A stretch of 25,325 nucleotides of DNA. Source: an uncultured Pelagibacteraceae bacterium. GTDB taxonomy: Bacteria; Pseudomonadota; Alphaproteobacteria; Pelagibacterales; Pelagibacteraceae. The stretch is from NCBI GenBank assembly GCA_902565325.1, contig CACFEM010000009.1, forward strand, positions 1-25,325, given 5' to 3'. Each line of letters begins with the position of its first letter. Within the stretch, counting starts at the first letter, position 1. The position numbers and the translations under genes are program-made. Under the pieces are notes generated by a model, which made no database searches, was not told the origin of the DNA, and saw only the letters and a list, made by a program, of their open reading frames with translations. Below, piece by piece: positions 9,791 to 17,015 of this stretch.

Positions 9791-10903
9791 ATGGCATTAA
9801 AAAAATTTGCCTTTAAAGTTTTAAAAAAAGATAAATTTGCTAGGTGTGGTTTAATAGAAACCCATCGTGGAAATATACACACTCCAGCATTTATGCCTGT
9901 TGGAACACAAGCTACAGTAAAAGCTTGTACGATAGATGATATAAAAAAAACTGGATCAGAAATAATACTTTCAAACACATATCATTTAATGATACGACCA
10001 GGCGTTGAAAGAATTCAATCTGCTGGTGGCCTCCATGAATTTATGAATTGTGATTTACCTATTTTAACTGACTCTGGTGGATTTCAAGTTATGTCCTTAT
10101 CAAAATTAAATAAAATTGATAGAGAGAAGGGCGCTATATTTAACTCTCATGTTGATGGAAAAAAATTTTACTTAAGCCCCGAAGAGAGCATCAGAATTCA
10201 GTTGGGTTTAAATTCTGATATTGTGATGATTATGGATGAGTGCCCAAAAAAAACTAATGATTATAATGTAATAAAAAAATCTACGGATTTATCACTTTAT
10301 TGGGCAGAAAGATCTAAAGTGGCATTTGGAAATAATCCACATAAAGCTTTATTTGGTATAATCCAAGGAGGTCTTTTTAAAGATTTAAGATTAAAATCTC
10401 TTCAAGAGTTAATTAAAATTGGTTTTGATGGGTATGCTCTCGGAGGACTAGCTGTAGGAGAAACTCAAAATGAAATGTTTAACGTTTTAGATGATATTAA
10501 GGAAAACTTACCTATTGAAAAACCACACTATTTAATGGGTGTTGGAACACCATCAGATATTTTGGGTGCTGTAAAAAGAGGTATAGATATGTTTGACTGT
10601 GTATTGCCAACTAGATCTGGCAGAACAGGTTTGGCTTTTACATGGCAGGGAAGAATCAATATTAAAAATAATAAATATCAAAATGACAACACGCCACTCG
10701 ATCCAAATTGTAAAAATCTAAATTTAAATAAATATTCAAAAAATTATTTAAATCACTTATTTAATACAAATGAAATTCTGGCCTCAATGTTACTGACGTT
10801 AAATAATATTAATTTTTATCAAGAATTAATGTCCTCTATCAGAAAAAATATTAATGAAGGTACTTTTGATCAATTTCATGATAAATACATTGATAAGTTG
10901 TAG
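9791..10903 (+). CDS. tgt: Queuine/preQ1 tRNA-guanine transglycosylase
   Basis: Tgt swaps the wobble guanine of GUN-anticodon tRNAs (Asp, Asn, His, Tyr) for preQ1 in queuosine synthesis. It has 370 residues, normal length. Active-site elements are intact: Asp94 in LTDSGGFQVM, Asp149/Cys151 in MDECPKK, IIQGG (190-194), YALGGLAVGE (215-224) and the nucleophile Asp269 in MFDCVLPTRSGRTG. The C-terminal zinc site is not. E. coli ligands C302, C304, C307 and H333 align without gaps to C307, N309, L312 and N338, so three of four are lost. The neighbouring block YSKNYLNHL is still recognisable. It follows the cyclophilin by 8 bases with no Shine-Dalgarno sequence. Confidence 0.95.
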   Translation: MALKKFAFKVLKKDKFARCGLIETHRGNIHTPAFMPVGTQATVKACTIDDIKKTGSEIILSNTYHLMIRPGVERIQSAGGLHEFMNCDLPILTDSGGFQVMSLSKLNKIDREKGAIFNSHVDGKKFYLSPEESIRIQLGLNSDIVMIMDECPKKTNDYNVIKKSTDLSLYWAERSKVAFGNNPHKALFGIIQGGLFKDLRLKSLQELIKIGFDGYALGGLAVGETQNEMFNVLDDIKENLPIEKPHYLMGVGTPSDILGAVKRGIDMFDCVLPTRSGRTGLAFTWQGRINIKNNKYQNDNTPLDPNCKNLNLNKYSKNYLNHLFNTNEILASMLLTLNNINFYQELMSSIRKNINEGTFDQFHDKYIDKL

Positions 10904-10933
10904 AAGCTCTATAGATTTGGCTAAAATTGTCAT

Positions 10934-10963
10934 TTGAAAAAAAATAAAAATTCTATATATAAC
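10934..10963 (+). promoter_or_regulatory. Candidate sigma-70 promoter for tRNA-Lys
   Basis: TTGAAA at 10934-10939 differs from the -35 consensus at one base. A TA-rich -10 region follows: TATATA at 10956-10961 (spacer 16) or TATAAC at 10958-10963 (spacer 18). The transcript would start near 10970, about 18 bases before the mature tRNA-Lys. The region between tgt and the tRNA is only 84 bp, so this is the obvious place for its promoter. Confidence 0.45.
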
Positions 10964-10984
10964 AATTATTCAATTTGAATAATT
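10964..10984. repeat. 21-bp perfect palindrome just upstream of tRNA-Lys
   Basis: Arms AATTATTCAA (10964-10973) and TTGAATAATT (10975-10984) are exact reverse complements around one central T. The element lies between the candidate -10 and the first base of tRNA-Lys (10988). No run of T follows it, so it does not look like a Rho-independent terminator for tgt. It could be an operator over the transcript start or a hairpin in the pre-tRNA leader. Confidence 0.6.
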
Positions 10985-10987
10985 TGG

Positions 10988-11063
<76 letters not shown>

Positions 11064-11072
11064 TTAATTGAA

Positions 11073-11900
11073 TTAACTTAAATTAAGTGGTGGATAATCT
11101 AAAATAACTTCATTCATCCATTCATTGAGTTGCTTTATTCTTGTGTCTGATGAGGGGTGAGTGCTCATAAATTGAGGTGGCTCTTTCCCTTTATTAAATT
11201 CTTTCATTCTTTCCCAAATTTTAACTGTTTCTCTAATATCATAACCAGATAAAGATGAAAAAATCATACCCAAATAATCAGCTTCACTTTCTTGTTTTCT
11301 ATTGAAAGGATTCATAATTCCTAATTGAGCCAGCATACCAACCGTATCCATGCCAGTAGTTCTGTTAATGTCAGACAAAATACCTCCACTGGCTATATCT
11401 ATAATTCTAGCACCTGTATTTAACAACACACCTCTGCTAGCTCTTTCAACAGAATGTTTTGCTACCGCATGAGCAACTTCGTGGCCCATCACTGCAGCTA
11501 ATCCATTTTGATTTTTTGTAACATCTAATATACCTGTGTAGACTGCTATTTTACCACCTGGCATACACCATGCATTTCTTACTTTTTTATTATCAATTAA
11601 AATATATTCCCAGTCAAAATTTACTGTTGGGTCTTCTAAATTAGATCTATAAAAATATTCACTAATCGAATCTTCCATTCTTTTTCCAATTTCTTTTATT
11701 TCATTTAATGTTTTTAAATCATCGCTCATCTTTTCTTTTTCTTTAACTTTTTCATAAATTTGAGCTGCCTGTGCATTTAATTTAGCCTCAGGTATAATTT
11801 TTAATTGTTTTCGATCAGTTATTGGAGCACTAGAACAAGAGTGCAAAAGTATACTTCCACATCCACAACCTATATACGTCAAAAATTTTCTTCTATCCAT
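11073..11900 (-). CDS. M48-family zinc metalloprotease, predicted Tat-exported lipoprotein
   Basis: This 275-residue protein is a zinc endopeptidase of the M48 family (relatives LoiP/BepA/Oma1), involved in envelope or outer-membrane protein quality control. The zinc motif HEVAH is at residues 140-144, and E204 in ESEAD is the expected third ligand. The conserved GGKIAVYTGIL block (115-125) and the C-terminal STHPSSDTRI block are present. The leader begins MDRRKFL, a twin-arginine-like motif, then Gly/Cys-rich and hydrophobic residues to L-L-H-S-C22, a plausible lipobox with Ser at +2 that would favour outer-membrane sorting. Substrate is unknown. It is convergent with tRNA-Lys and divergent from a 25-codon ORF 31 bp away. 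Confidence 0.9.
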   Translation of the reverse strand: MDRRKFLTYIGCGCGSILLHSCSSAPITDRKQLKIIPEAKLNAQAAQIYEKVKEKEKMSDDLKTLNEIKEIGKRMEDSISEYFYRSNLEDPTVNFDWEYILIDNKKVRNAWCMPGGKIAVYTGILDVTKNQNGLAAVMGHEVAHAVAKHSVERASRGVLLNTGARIIDIASGGILSDINRTTGMDTVGMLAQLGIMNPFNRKQESEADYLGMIFSSLSGYDIRETVKIWERMKEFNKGKEPPQFMSTHPSSDTRIKQLNEWMNEVILDYPPLNLS

Positions 11901-11931
11901 ATCTACTTAAAATTGATAATAGTATTTTAAC

Positions 11932-12009
11932 ATGAATCTTAATAACAAAATTTTAATTGTATTATTTATCATTGCAATTGTTTTTGTTGTATACGCTAGT
12001 TATAGTTAA
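11932..12009 (+). CDS. Candidate 25-residue single-span membrane microprotein
   Basis: An ATG-to-TAA frame of 25 codons fills most of the 117-bp gap between the M48 gene and the DUF502 gene. It encodes a short polar N-terminus (MNLNNK), then an unbroken hydrophobic stretch ILIVLFIIAIVFVVYA (residues 7-22) and ends SYS. The lysine before the hydrophobic stretch suggests a single helix with its N-terminus in the cytosol. The stop lies 8 bases before the DUF502 ATG, so the two could be cotranscribed. There is no Shine-Dalgarno sequence, but most genes here lack one. A+T-rich spacer DNA often yields hydrophobic codons by chance, so this is a hypothesis. I recognise no family. Confidence 0.4.
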   Translation: MNLNNKILIVLFIIAIVFVVYASYS

Positions 12010-12017
12010 TTTTAAAT

Positions 12018-12635
12018 ATGGCAAAAAAGGGCTCAAAAAAATCTTTTTCATTAACATTAAGAAATTATTTTATTACTGGTGTTGTTGTTTTAATACCAAT
12101 TGGTTTTACACTCTATTTAACTAAAATTTTAATAGGTATTTCATCAAATTTAATTCCTAAAAATATTAATCCAAATAGTTATTTGCCATTTAATATTCCT
12201 GGAGTTGAAATCATTATTTCAATATTATTAATAACCATTGTTGGTGGACTTTCATTATCTTTTTTTGGAAGACGAATTCTCAAACTGATAGATGATTTAT
12301 TCAAAAGAATTCCATTTTTAAGAACAGTTTATTCTGCGATTGTTCAAATGACAGAAACTTTTTCAAAAAAAGATGATGGAAAAAAAAGTGTAGTTTTAGT
12401 TGAATATCCAAGAAAAGGAGTTTGGGCTGTTGGTTTTGCTACAAAAGAAAACAAAGGGGAAATGGCTCAAAAAACTGGAAAGAATTTAATTAATGTTTTT
12501 GTGCCAACAACACCAAATCCAACTAGTGGTTTTTTATTAATGTTTCCTATGGAAGATGTTATTTACTTGAATATGTCATTTGAGGACGCATCTAAGTTTA
12601 TAGTTTCAGCAGGAACCTCTACCAAAAAAACTTAA
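12018..12635 (+). CDS. DUF502-family membrane protein
   Basis: This 205-residue protein belongs to the DUF502 family of unknown function. A basic N-terminus (MAKKGSKKSF) is followed by the family block LRNYFITGVVVLIPIGFTLY (residues 14-33, first membrane helix) and a second helix at about 56-80 containing IVGGLSLSFFGRRIL. The soluble part has IPFLRTVYSAIVQMTETFS, VVLVEYPRKGVWAVGF and VFVPTTPNPTSGFLLMFP, all typical of the family. As I recall, it often lies near recG in alphaproteobacteria. Here its TAA overlaps the recG stop codon tail to tail through a shared TTAA. No function can be assigned from sequence. Confidence 0.88.
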   Translation: MAKKGSKKSFSLTLRNYFITGVVVLIPIGFTLYLTKILIGISSNLIPKNINPNSYLPFNIPGVEIIISILLITIVGGLSLSFFGRRILKLIDDLFKRIPFLRTVYSAIVQMTETFSKKDDGKKSVVLVEYPRKGVWAVGFATKENKGEMAQKTGKNLINVFVPTTPNPTSGFLLMFPMEDVIYLNMSFEDASKFIVSAGTSTKKT

Positions 12636-14683
12636 GCAATATCATTTATTATATCAGCTCTATCGTACAATTTTATCAAAGGTTTGAATTTACTTATATC
12701 TTCATTTGATTTTTCTATTCTTCTCATTTCCTTTTCAGCTAATAAGAAAAGATCACTATTCTGAATTGGATCTGCTAACTTAAAATTTTTTACACCACTT
12801 TGTTTAAATCCCAAAATATCCCCAAACCCTCGCAATTTCATATCCTCTTCAGATATTAAGAAACCATCATTAGTGTCTTTTAAAATTTTTATTCTTTTTT
12901 TTGCGTTTTCGCTTAGATTTGATTTAAACATTAATATGCATGTAGAGTCTTTATCTCCACGACCAACTCTACCTCTTAATTGATGAAGTTGAGATAAACC
13001 AAATTTGTTTGCATTTTCAATTATAATCGTATTTGCATTTGGAAAATCTATACCAACCTCAATAATCGTGGTAGAAACTAATATCTTGAATTTATTATTT
13101 AAAAAATTATTTAATATTTCATTTTTTTCATCCATATCAGTTTTTCCATGAAGTAAACTTACTTGATTTGGAAACTTACTTTCTAAATATTCATATTTTT
13201 TGACAGCTGATGAATGATCCAATTTTTTAGATTCCTCAATTAATGGACAAACCCAAAAAATTTGATTTCCGATATTAATTTCTTTTTTTATAAATTTTAA
13301 AACATCTTCAATTTTAACCTCTAATTTACTATACGTTTTAATTGGTTTTCTATTTTTAGGTTTTTCTCTAATTATTGAAATATCCATATCACCATAAATT
13401 GTCATTGTTAGAGTTCTAGGTATAGGTGTTGCTGTCATTAATAATACGTCACAATTTACTCCACCTTTGTCTGATAATCTTTTTCTTTGATTGACACCAA
13501 ACTTATGCTGTTCATCGATAATTATTAATCCTAATTTTTTAAAAATTATTTTTTTTTGAAATATTGCATGTGTCCCAAAGATAATATCAATTTTATTATT
13601 TTCTAATTTTTTATGAATTTCTTTTTTCAATTTATATTCAGATTTTCCGGAAATAAGATCTATATTTATATTTTTAGGAAATATTTTTTTTGCAAGATTA
13701 AAATGTTGTTTTGCTAGAATTTCTGTAGGAGCCATAAATGCAACTTGGAAACCAGAATTTATGCTATTTATTGCCGCTAAAAGAGATACTATTGTTTTTC
13801 CACTACCAACGTCTCCTTGCAAAAGTCTAAACATTTTAGTTGGTGAACTTAAATCTTTGTTTATTTCGTTAAGTGATTTTTGTTGATCATCAGTAAGAGA
13901 GAAATCTAATTTATCAATTATAGAGTTTTGTTTATTTAAATTAATAACTTTATTTTTTTTTTTTATTTTTCTTATTTTTTTTCTTATTTCAGAATTGACA
14001 AGAAACGTTGAAAATATTTCATCATAAGCAAGTCTTTGATAGAAATTTGATTTATAATTTCCGATATTTTCAGGTTTGTGTAGTTCTTTAATTGAGCTAT
14101 TCCAACTTATGTTTTTAAATTTAGATATAATACTTTTCGAGTGCCATTCATTAAAAACTGGTAAATTATTGATTATTTGATTTAAGATTTTGTTGTATAT
14201 TTTTTCAGAAATACCTTCAGTTAATGAATATTTATTATGAGTTTGTTTGATTAAAGTAGAATCCTCAGAAACATATTTTGGATTTGTAATTTGATATTTA
14301 TTCCTAAAATGACCTATTTTACCACTAACAGTAATTTCTTTTCCTAATGGTAGTATTTTTTTTATGTATCCTTCATAACTATTAAAAAAAACACAATCTA
14401 TTTCGCCAGTTTCATCACTACATAAAACTCTATTTGGTAATTTTCTTATACGAGGGAAGTTATACTTTTGAGGAATTATAGTTACTGTTTGTATTTCACC
14501 AATTTTTAAATCTTTTATTTTTGACGACAAGCTTCTATCTGTATAAGATTTTGGAAGTTTCCATAATAAATCAAATAAATTATTAATATTTTTCTTCTTT
14601 AATAAATTTTTTGTTTTAGTTCCTACACCTTTTAAAGAACTTAAATCTGATAATAAATATTCATAATTTGTTTTATTATTCAT
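12632..14683 (-). CDS. recG: RecG, ATP-dependent DNA helicase
   Basis: RecG is a double-stranded DNA translocase that remodels stalled forks and branched recombination intermediates. From the ATG at 14683 it has 683 residues (E. coli RecG 693); an upstream TTG at 14689 would add two. The N-terminal wedge/OB domain precedes an SF2 helicase core with Walker A LLQGDVGSGKT, motif Ib AFMAPTEILAKQH, the DExx box IIIDEQHKFG, motif III MTATPIPRTL and motif VI QLRGRVGRG. The C-terminal block GFGDILGFKQSG is present. A run of 12 A in the coding strand (13953-13964) encodes part of a lysine-rich stretch. It converges on the DUF502 gene and diverges from sdhE across 25 bp. Confidence 0.97.
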   Translation of the reverse strand: MNNKTNYEYLLSDLSSLKGVGTKTKNLLKKKNINNLFDLLWKLPKSYTDRSLSSKIKDLKIGEIQTVTIIPQKYNFPRIRKLPNRVLCSDETGEIDCVFFNSYEGYIKKILPLGKEITVSGKIGHFRNKYQITNPKYVSEDSTLIKQTHNKYSLTEGISEKIYNKILNQIINNLPVFNEWHSKSIISKFKNISWNSSIKELHKPENIGNYKSNFYQRLAYDEIFSTFLVNSEIRKKIRKIKKKNKVINLNKQNSIIDKLDFSLTDDQQKSLNEINKDLSSPTKMFRLLQGDVGSGKTIVSLLAAINSINSGFQVAFMAPTEILAKQHFNLAKKIFPKNINIDLISGKSEYKLKKEIHKKLENNKIDIIFGTHAIFQKKIIFKKLGLIIIDEQHKFGVNQRKRLSDKGGVNCDVLLMTATPIPRTLTMTIYGDMDISIIREKPKNRKPIKTYSKLEVKIEDVLKFIKKEINIGNQIFWVCPLIEESKKLDHSSAVKKYEYLESKFPNQVSLLHGKTDMDEKNEILNNFLNNKFKILVSTTIIEVGIDFPNANTIIIENANKFGLSQLHQLRGRVGRGDKDSTCILMFKSNLSENAKKRIKILKDTNDGFLISEEDMKLRGFGDILGFKQSGVKNFKLADPIQNSDLFLLAEKEMRRIEKSNEDISKFKPLIKLYDRADIINDIA

Positions 14684-14708
14684 TAACAACTAATATATTC
14701 TAATATTT

Positions 14709-14972
14709 ATGATCAATATAGACGAATTAAAAAAAAAAATTATTTATCGATCAAATTACAGGGGCACCAAAGAAATGGATAAACTTTTAGGAGCTTTTGT
14801 TAAAAAATATATTAATGATTTAAGTGATGATGATTTAGTTAAATTAGAAAAATTATTGGATATTGATGATTCAAATTTATACAATTTTTTGAATGGTTTA
14901 GAGACTGATTTTATTTTCGAAAAAAATAATGTGACTGATTTATTTAAAAATTTTGATTATGTTGAAAAATAG
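14709..14972 (+). CDS. sdhE: SdhE, succinate dehydrogenase flavinylation/assembly factor
   Basis: SdhE (DUF339/Sdh5 family) helps attach FAD covalently to the flavoprotein subunit of succinate dehydrogenase. It has 87 residues, typical of this small helical protein. The diagnostic RGxxE motif is present as R18-G-T-K-E22 within RSNYRGTKEMD, followed by the conserved LLGAFVKKY stretch. An uninterrupted run of 11 A (14729-14739) spans codons 7-11. The start lies 25 bp from the recG start on the other strand. The TAG at 14970-14972 directly abuts the CCA end of tRNA-Ser on the minus strand, with no spacer. Confidence 0.92.
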   Translation: MINIDELKKKIIYRSNYRGTKEMDKLLGAFVKKYINDLSDDDLVKLEKLLDIDDSNLYNFLNGLETDFIFEKNNVTDLFKNFDYVEK

Positions 14973-15062
14973 TGGCGGAGAGACTGGGATTCGAACCCAG
15001 GAAAGAGTTGCCCCTTTGCCGGTTTTCAAGACCGGTGCTTTCAACCACTCAGCCATCTCTCC
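14973..15062 (-). tRNA. tRNA-Ser (anticodon TGA)
   Basis: Read on the minus strand, this is a class II tRNA of 90 bases including encoded CCA. The acceptor stem pairs GGAGAGA with TCTCTCC, with discriminator G. The D arm contains TGGCTGAGTGG. The anticodon stem CCGGT/ACCGG closes the loop CTTGAAA with anticodon TGA. A long variable arm typical of serine tRNAs (near CAAAGGGGCAACTCTTTC) follows, then the T arm CTGGGTTCGAATCCCAG. Its 3' end abuts the sdhE stop codon. Confidence 0.97.
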
Positions 15063-15079
15063 GTGAGCAAGGTTTTATA

Positions 15080-15085
15080 ATTATA
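15080..15085 (-). promoter_or_regulatory. Candidate -10 element for tRNA-Ser
   Basis: Minus-strand TATAAT lies 18 bases upstream of the tRNA-Ser 5' end, a sensible place for its promoter. No convincing -35 hexamer is found at 16-18 bp. The same A+T-rich patch also contains plus-strand TATAAT at 15076-15081 and 15082-15087, which could serve rarD. Confidence 0.3.
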
Positions 15086-15148
15086 ATTATTTAATTCAAC
15101 CATAAAATAGTCTAATAAACTTATTTATTACATGCATCATGGTTTCCT

Positions 15149-16027
15149 ATGAATAAAGAATTTAACAAAGGCTTATTACTTGCTGGGTTTGGATCTTTTT
15201 GGTGGGGGTTTTTTGGTGTAATTTATTTTAAATATATTGCTTATATTGGGCATATTGAATTAGTAGTTCATAGATGCTTATGGACAGCGTTTACTTTAAT
15301 TTTGACTACTTTTTTTTTCTCTAAATGGAATATCTTTTTTAAAATTTTAAAAAGTAAATCAAATTTATTTTATTTATTTATCTCAGGTTTTTTAATTTTT
15401 ATAAATTGGGGTGTATGGATATATGCTATAGCAACAAATAGAATCATAGATGCAAGTTTTGGTTATTTTATTATGCCAATTTTAAGCGTAATGCTTGGTT
15501 ATCTTTTTTTTAGAGAGAAACTTAATAAAAAAAGAGTCTTTTCAATCATCTTGGTTATTCTATCCATCCTTTTTTTAATAATTGTAAGTATTAAATCATT
15601 GCCTTGGGTTGGTTTAATTGTTGCTTTAAGTTGGGGGTTTTACAATCTAGTTAGAAAAAAAATTAATGTTGATACTGATGTAGGTCTTCTTATAGAGAGT
15701 TTATTTATACTACCATTTGCACTGTTAGCTTTTTATTTGATAGCAAGCAAAGGATATAATGATTTTCAATTATCCGATCCATCAATGATGCTATTTATTT
15801 ATCTTGCTGGACCTATGACTGTTATACCTTTGTTTTTATATGTTAGGGGTGTTGAACTTTGTGGTTTAGGACCGACTGGCATGATATTTTATATAACTCC
15901 CACTTTTCAGTTTTTATTAGGGTATTTTTATTACAACGAACCTTTTTCAATGACAAAATTAGTTAGTTTTATTTTTATTTGGATTGCTGTAATTATATAT
16001 TTGAAGGATTTACATGAAACAAATTAA
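15149..16027 (+). CDS. rarD: RarD/EamA-family transporter (DMT superfamily)
   Basis: This 292-residue inner-membrane protein has about ten hydrophobic segments arranged as two EamA halves, typical of drug/metabolite transporters. The N-terminus GLLLAGFGSFWWGFFGVIYF with the following ELVVHRCLWT is characteristic of the RarD subgroup, as are FINWGVWIYAIATNRIIDAS, FGYFIMPILSVMLGYLFFRE and LSWGFYNLVRKK. The C-terminal block with PTGMIFYITPTFQFLLGYF also fits. The substrate is unknown; RarD was named for chloramphenicol sensitivity, but that role is poorly supported. Its 3' end overlaps the lytic transglycosylase by 14 bases, making it the first gene of a nine-gene run. Confidence 0.88.
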   Translation: MNKEFNKGLLLAGFGSFWWGFFGVIYFKYIAYIGHIELVVHRCLWTAFTLILTTFFFSKWNIFFKILKSKSNLFYLFISGFLIFINWGVWIYAIATNRIIDASFGYFIMPILSVMLGYLFFREKLNKKRVFSIILVILSILFLIIVSIKSLPWVGLIVALSWGFYNLVRKKINVDTDVGLLIESLFILPFALLAFYLIASKGYNDFQLSDPSMMLFIYLAGPMTVIPLFLYVRGVELCGLGPTGMIFYITPTFQFLLGYFYYNEPFSMTKLVSFIFIWIAVIIYLKDLHETN

Positions 16028-17015
16028 TTTTTTTTTATTTTTTATTTTTATTTCTATTAATTTATCATTTGCTGATATCAATAAAGAATTTGAAAATTGG
16101 AAATTAAATTTTAAAAAAATAGCTTTAGAAAACAATATTTCAGAAAAAACTTTTGATACAGTTATGTCTGATACTAAATTTTTATCAGATGTGATAAAAT
16201 ATGATAGGTATCAACCTGAATTTTACGAAGATACTAAAACTTATATTTCAAAAAGAACATCTTCAAAAAAAGTCTCTTTAGGAAAAAAATTCTATGAAAA
16301 AAATTCAAAATTAATAAATACTGTTGAAAACGAATTTAATATAGAGAGAGAGTTACTATTAGCTCTGATGGGAATAGAAACTAATTTTGGAACGTATGTT
16401 GGAAAAATGGATATTTTATCTTCTTTGGCAACTTTAAGTTTTGATAAAAGAAGATCAGATTTTTTTACAAATGAATTATTAATTCTTTTACGATTAATAG
16501 AAAATGATCAAATAGATTATAAAACGTTATATGGGTCTTGGGCAGGTGCTTTTGGTTTTTTTCAATTTATGCCATCAACAATGAAAAATTATGCTATTGA
16601 CCATGATGGCAACGGATATATAGATTTAAAAAATAATAATGATGCTTATGCTTCCGCATCTAATTATTTAAATCAAATAGGCTGGAAAAGTGAAAATCCT
16701 TGTTTTTATAGAATTGATTTATCAGACAATATACCTGGTAAATATTTGAATATTTCCGCAAAAAAACTTCATGATAAAAAAAAGTTAAAATATTTTAGAA
16801 AATTTATTAAAAATAATGATCAAATAGATAATAAGTACAACTCATTTAAGGTAGCCATTATAACCCCAGATAAAGATATCATACCTGATGCCGAAACTTT
16901 AAATCCAGCTTATATTGTATTTGATAACTATGAGATAATATTAAAATGGAATAGGTCATTGCGATTTGCTTTAGCAGTTTGTACATTAAAAGATAAATTT
17001 AAAAATGAACTTTAA
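16014..17015 (+). CDS. Lytic murein transglycosylase, MltB family
   Basis: This enzyme cleaves the MurNAc-GlcNAc bond of peptidoglycan non-hydrolytically, forming 1,6-anhydro-MurNAc. It has 333 residues, beginning with a signal peptide (residues 1-20, ending SLSFA-like at LSFA20). No lipobox cysteine is present, so it should be a soluble periplasmic enzyme. The catalytic glutamate is E122 in MGIETNFGTYVG, and GSWAGAFGFFQFMPSTM forms the second family motif. DHDGNGYIDL and ASNYLNQIGWK follow. The usual C-terminal peptidoglycan-binding domain found in many alphaproteobacterial homologues is absent. It overlaps both neighbours (14 and 11 bases). Confidence 0.92.
   Translation: MKQINFFLFFIFISINLSFADINKEFENWKLNFKKIALENNISEKTFDTVMSDTKFLSDVIKYDRYQPEFYEDTKTYISKRTSSKKVSLGKKFYEKNSKLINTVENEFNIERELLLALMGIETNFGTYVGKMDILSSLATLSFDKRRSDFFTNELLILLRLIENDQIDYKTLYGSWAGAFGFFQFMPSTMKNYAIDHDGNGYIDLKNNNDAYASASNYLNQIGWKSENPCFYRIDLSDNIPGKYLNISAKKLHDKKKLKYFRKFIKNNDQIDNKYNSFKVAIITPDKDIIPDAETLNPAYIVFDNYEIILKWNRSLRFALAVCTLKDKFKNEL

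Noticed and set aside
10904..10963. Rho-independent terminator after tgt
   Set aside because: No GC-containing stem followed by a T run is visible; the only strong palindrome lies further downstream and is followed by TTGGGGG.
14973..15148. Missing mfd between sdhE and the next gene, as a deletion scar
   Set aside because: mfd lies near sdhE and recG in many alphaproteobacteria as I recall, but the gene may be elsewhere in this genome and no remnant is visible here.
15132..15152. Six-codon upstream ORF (MHHGFL) whose TGA overlaps the rarD ATG as ATGA
   Set aside because: The overlap resembles a coupled leader peptide, but an ORF this short arises easily by chance and there is no attenuator hairpin or ribosome-binding site.
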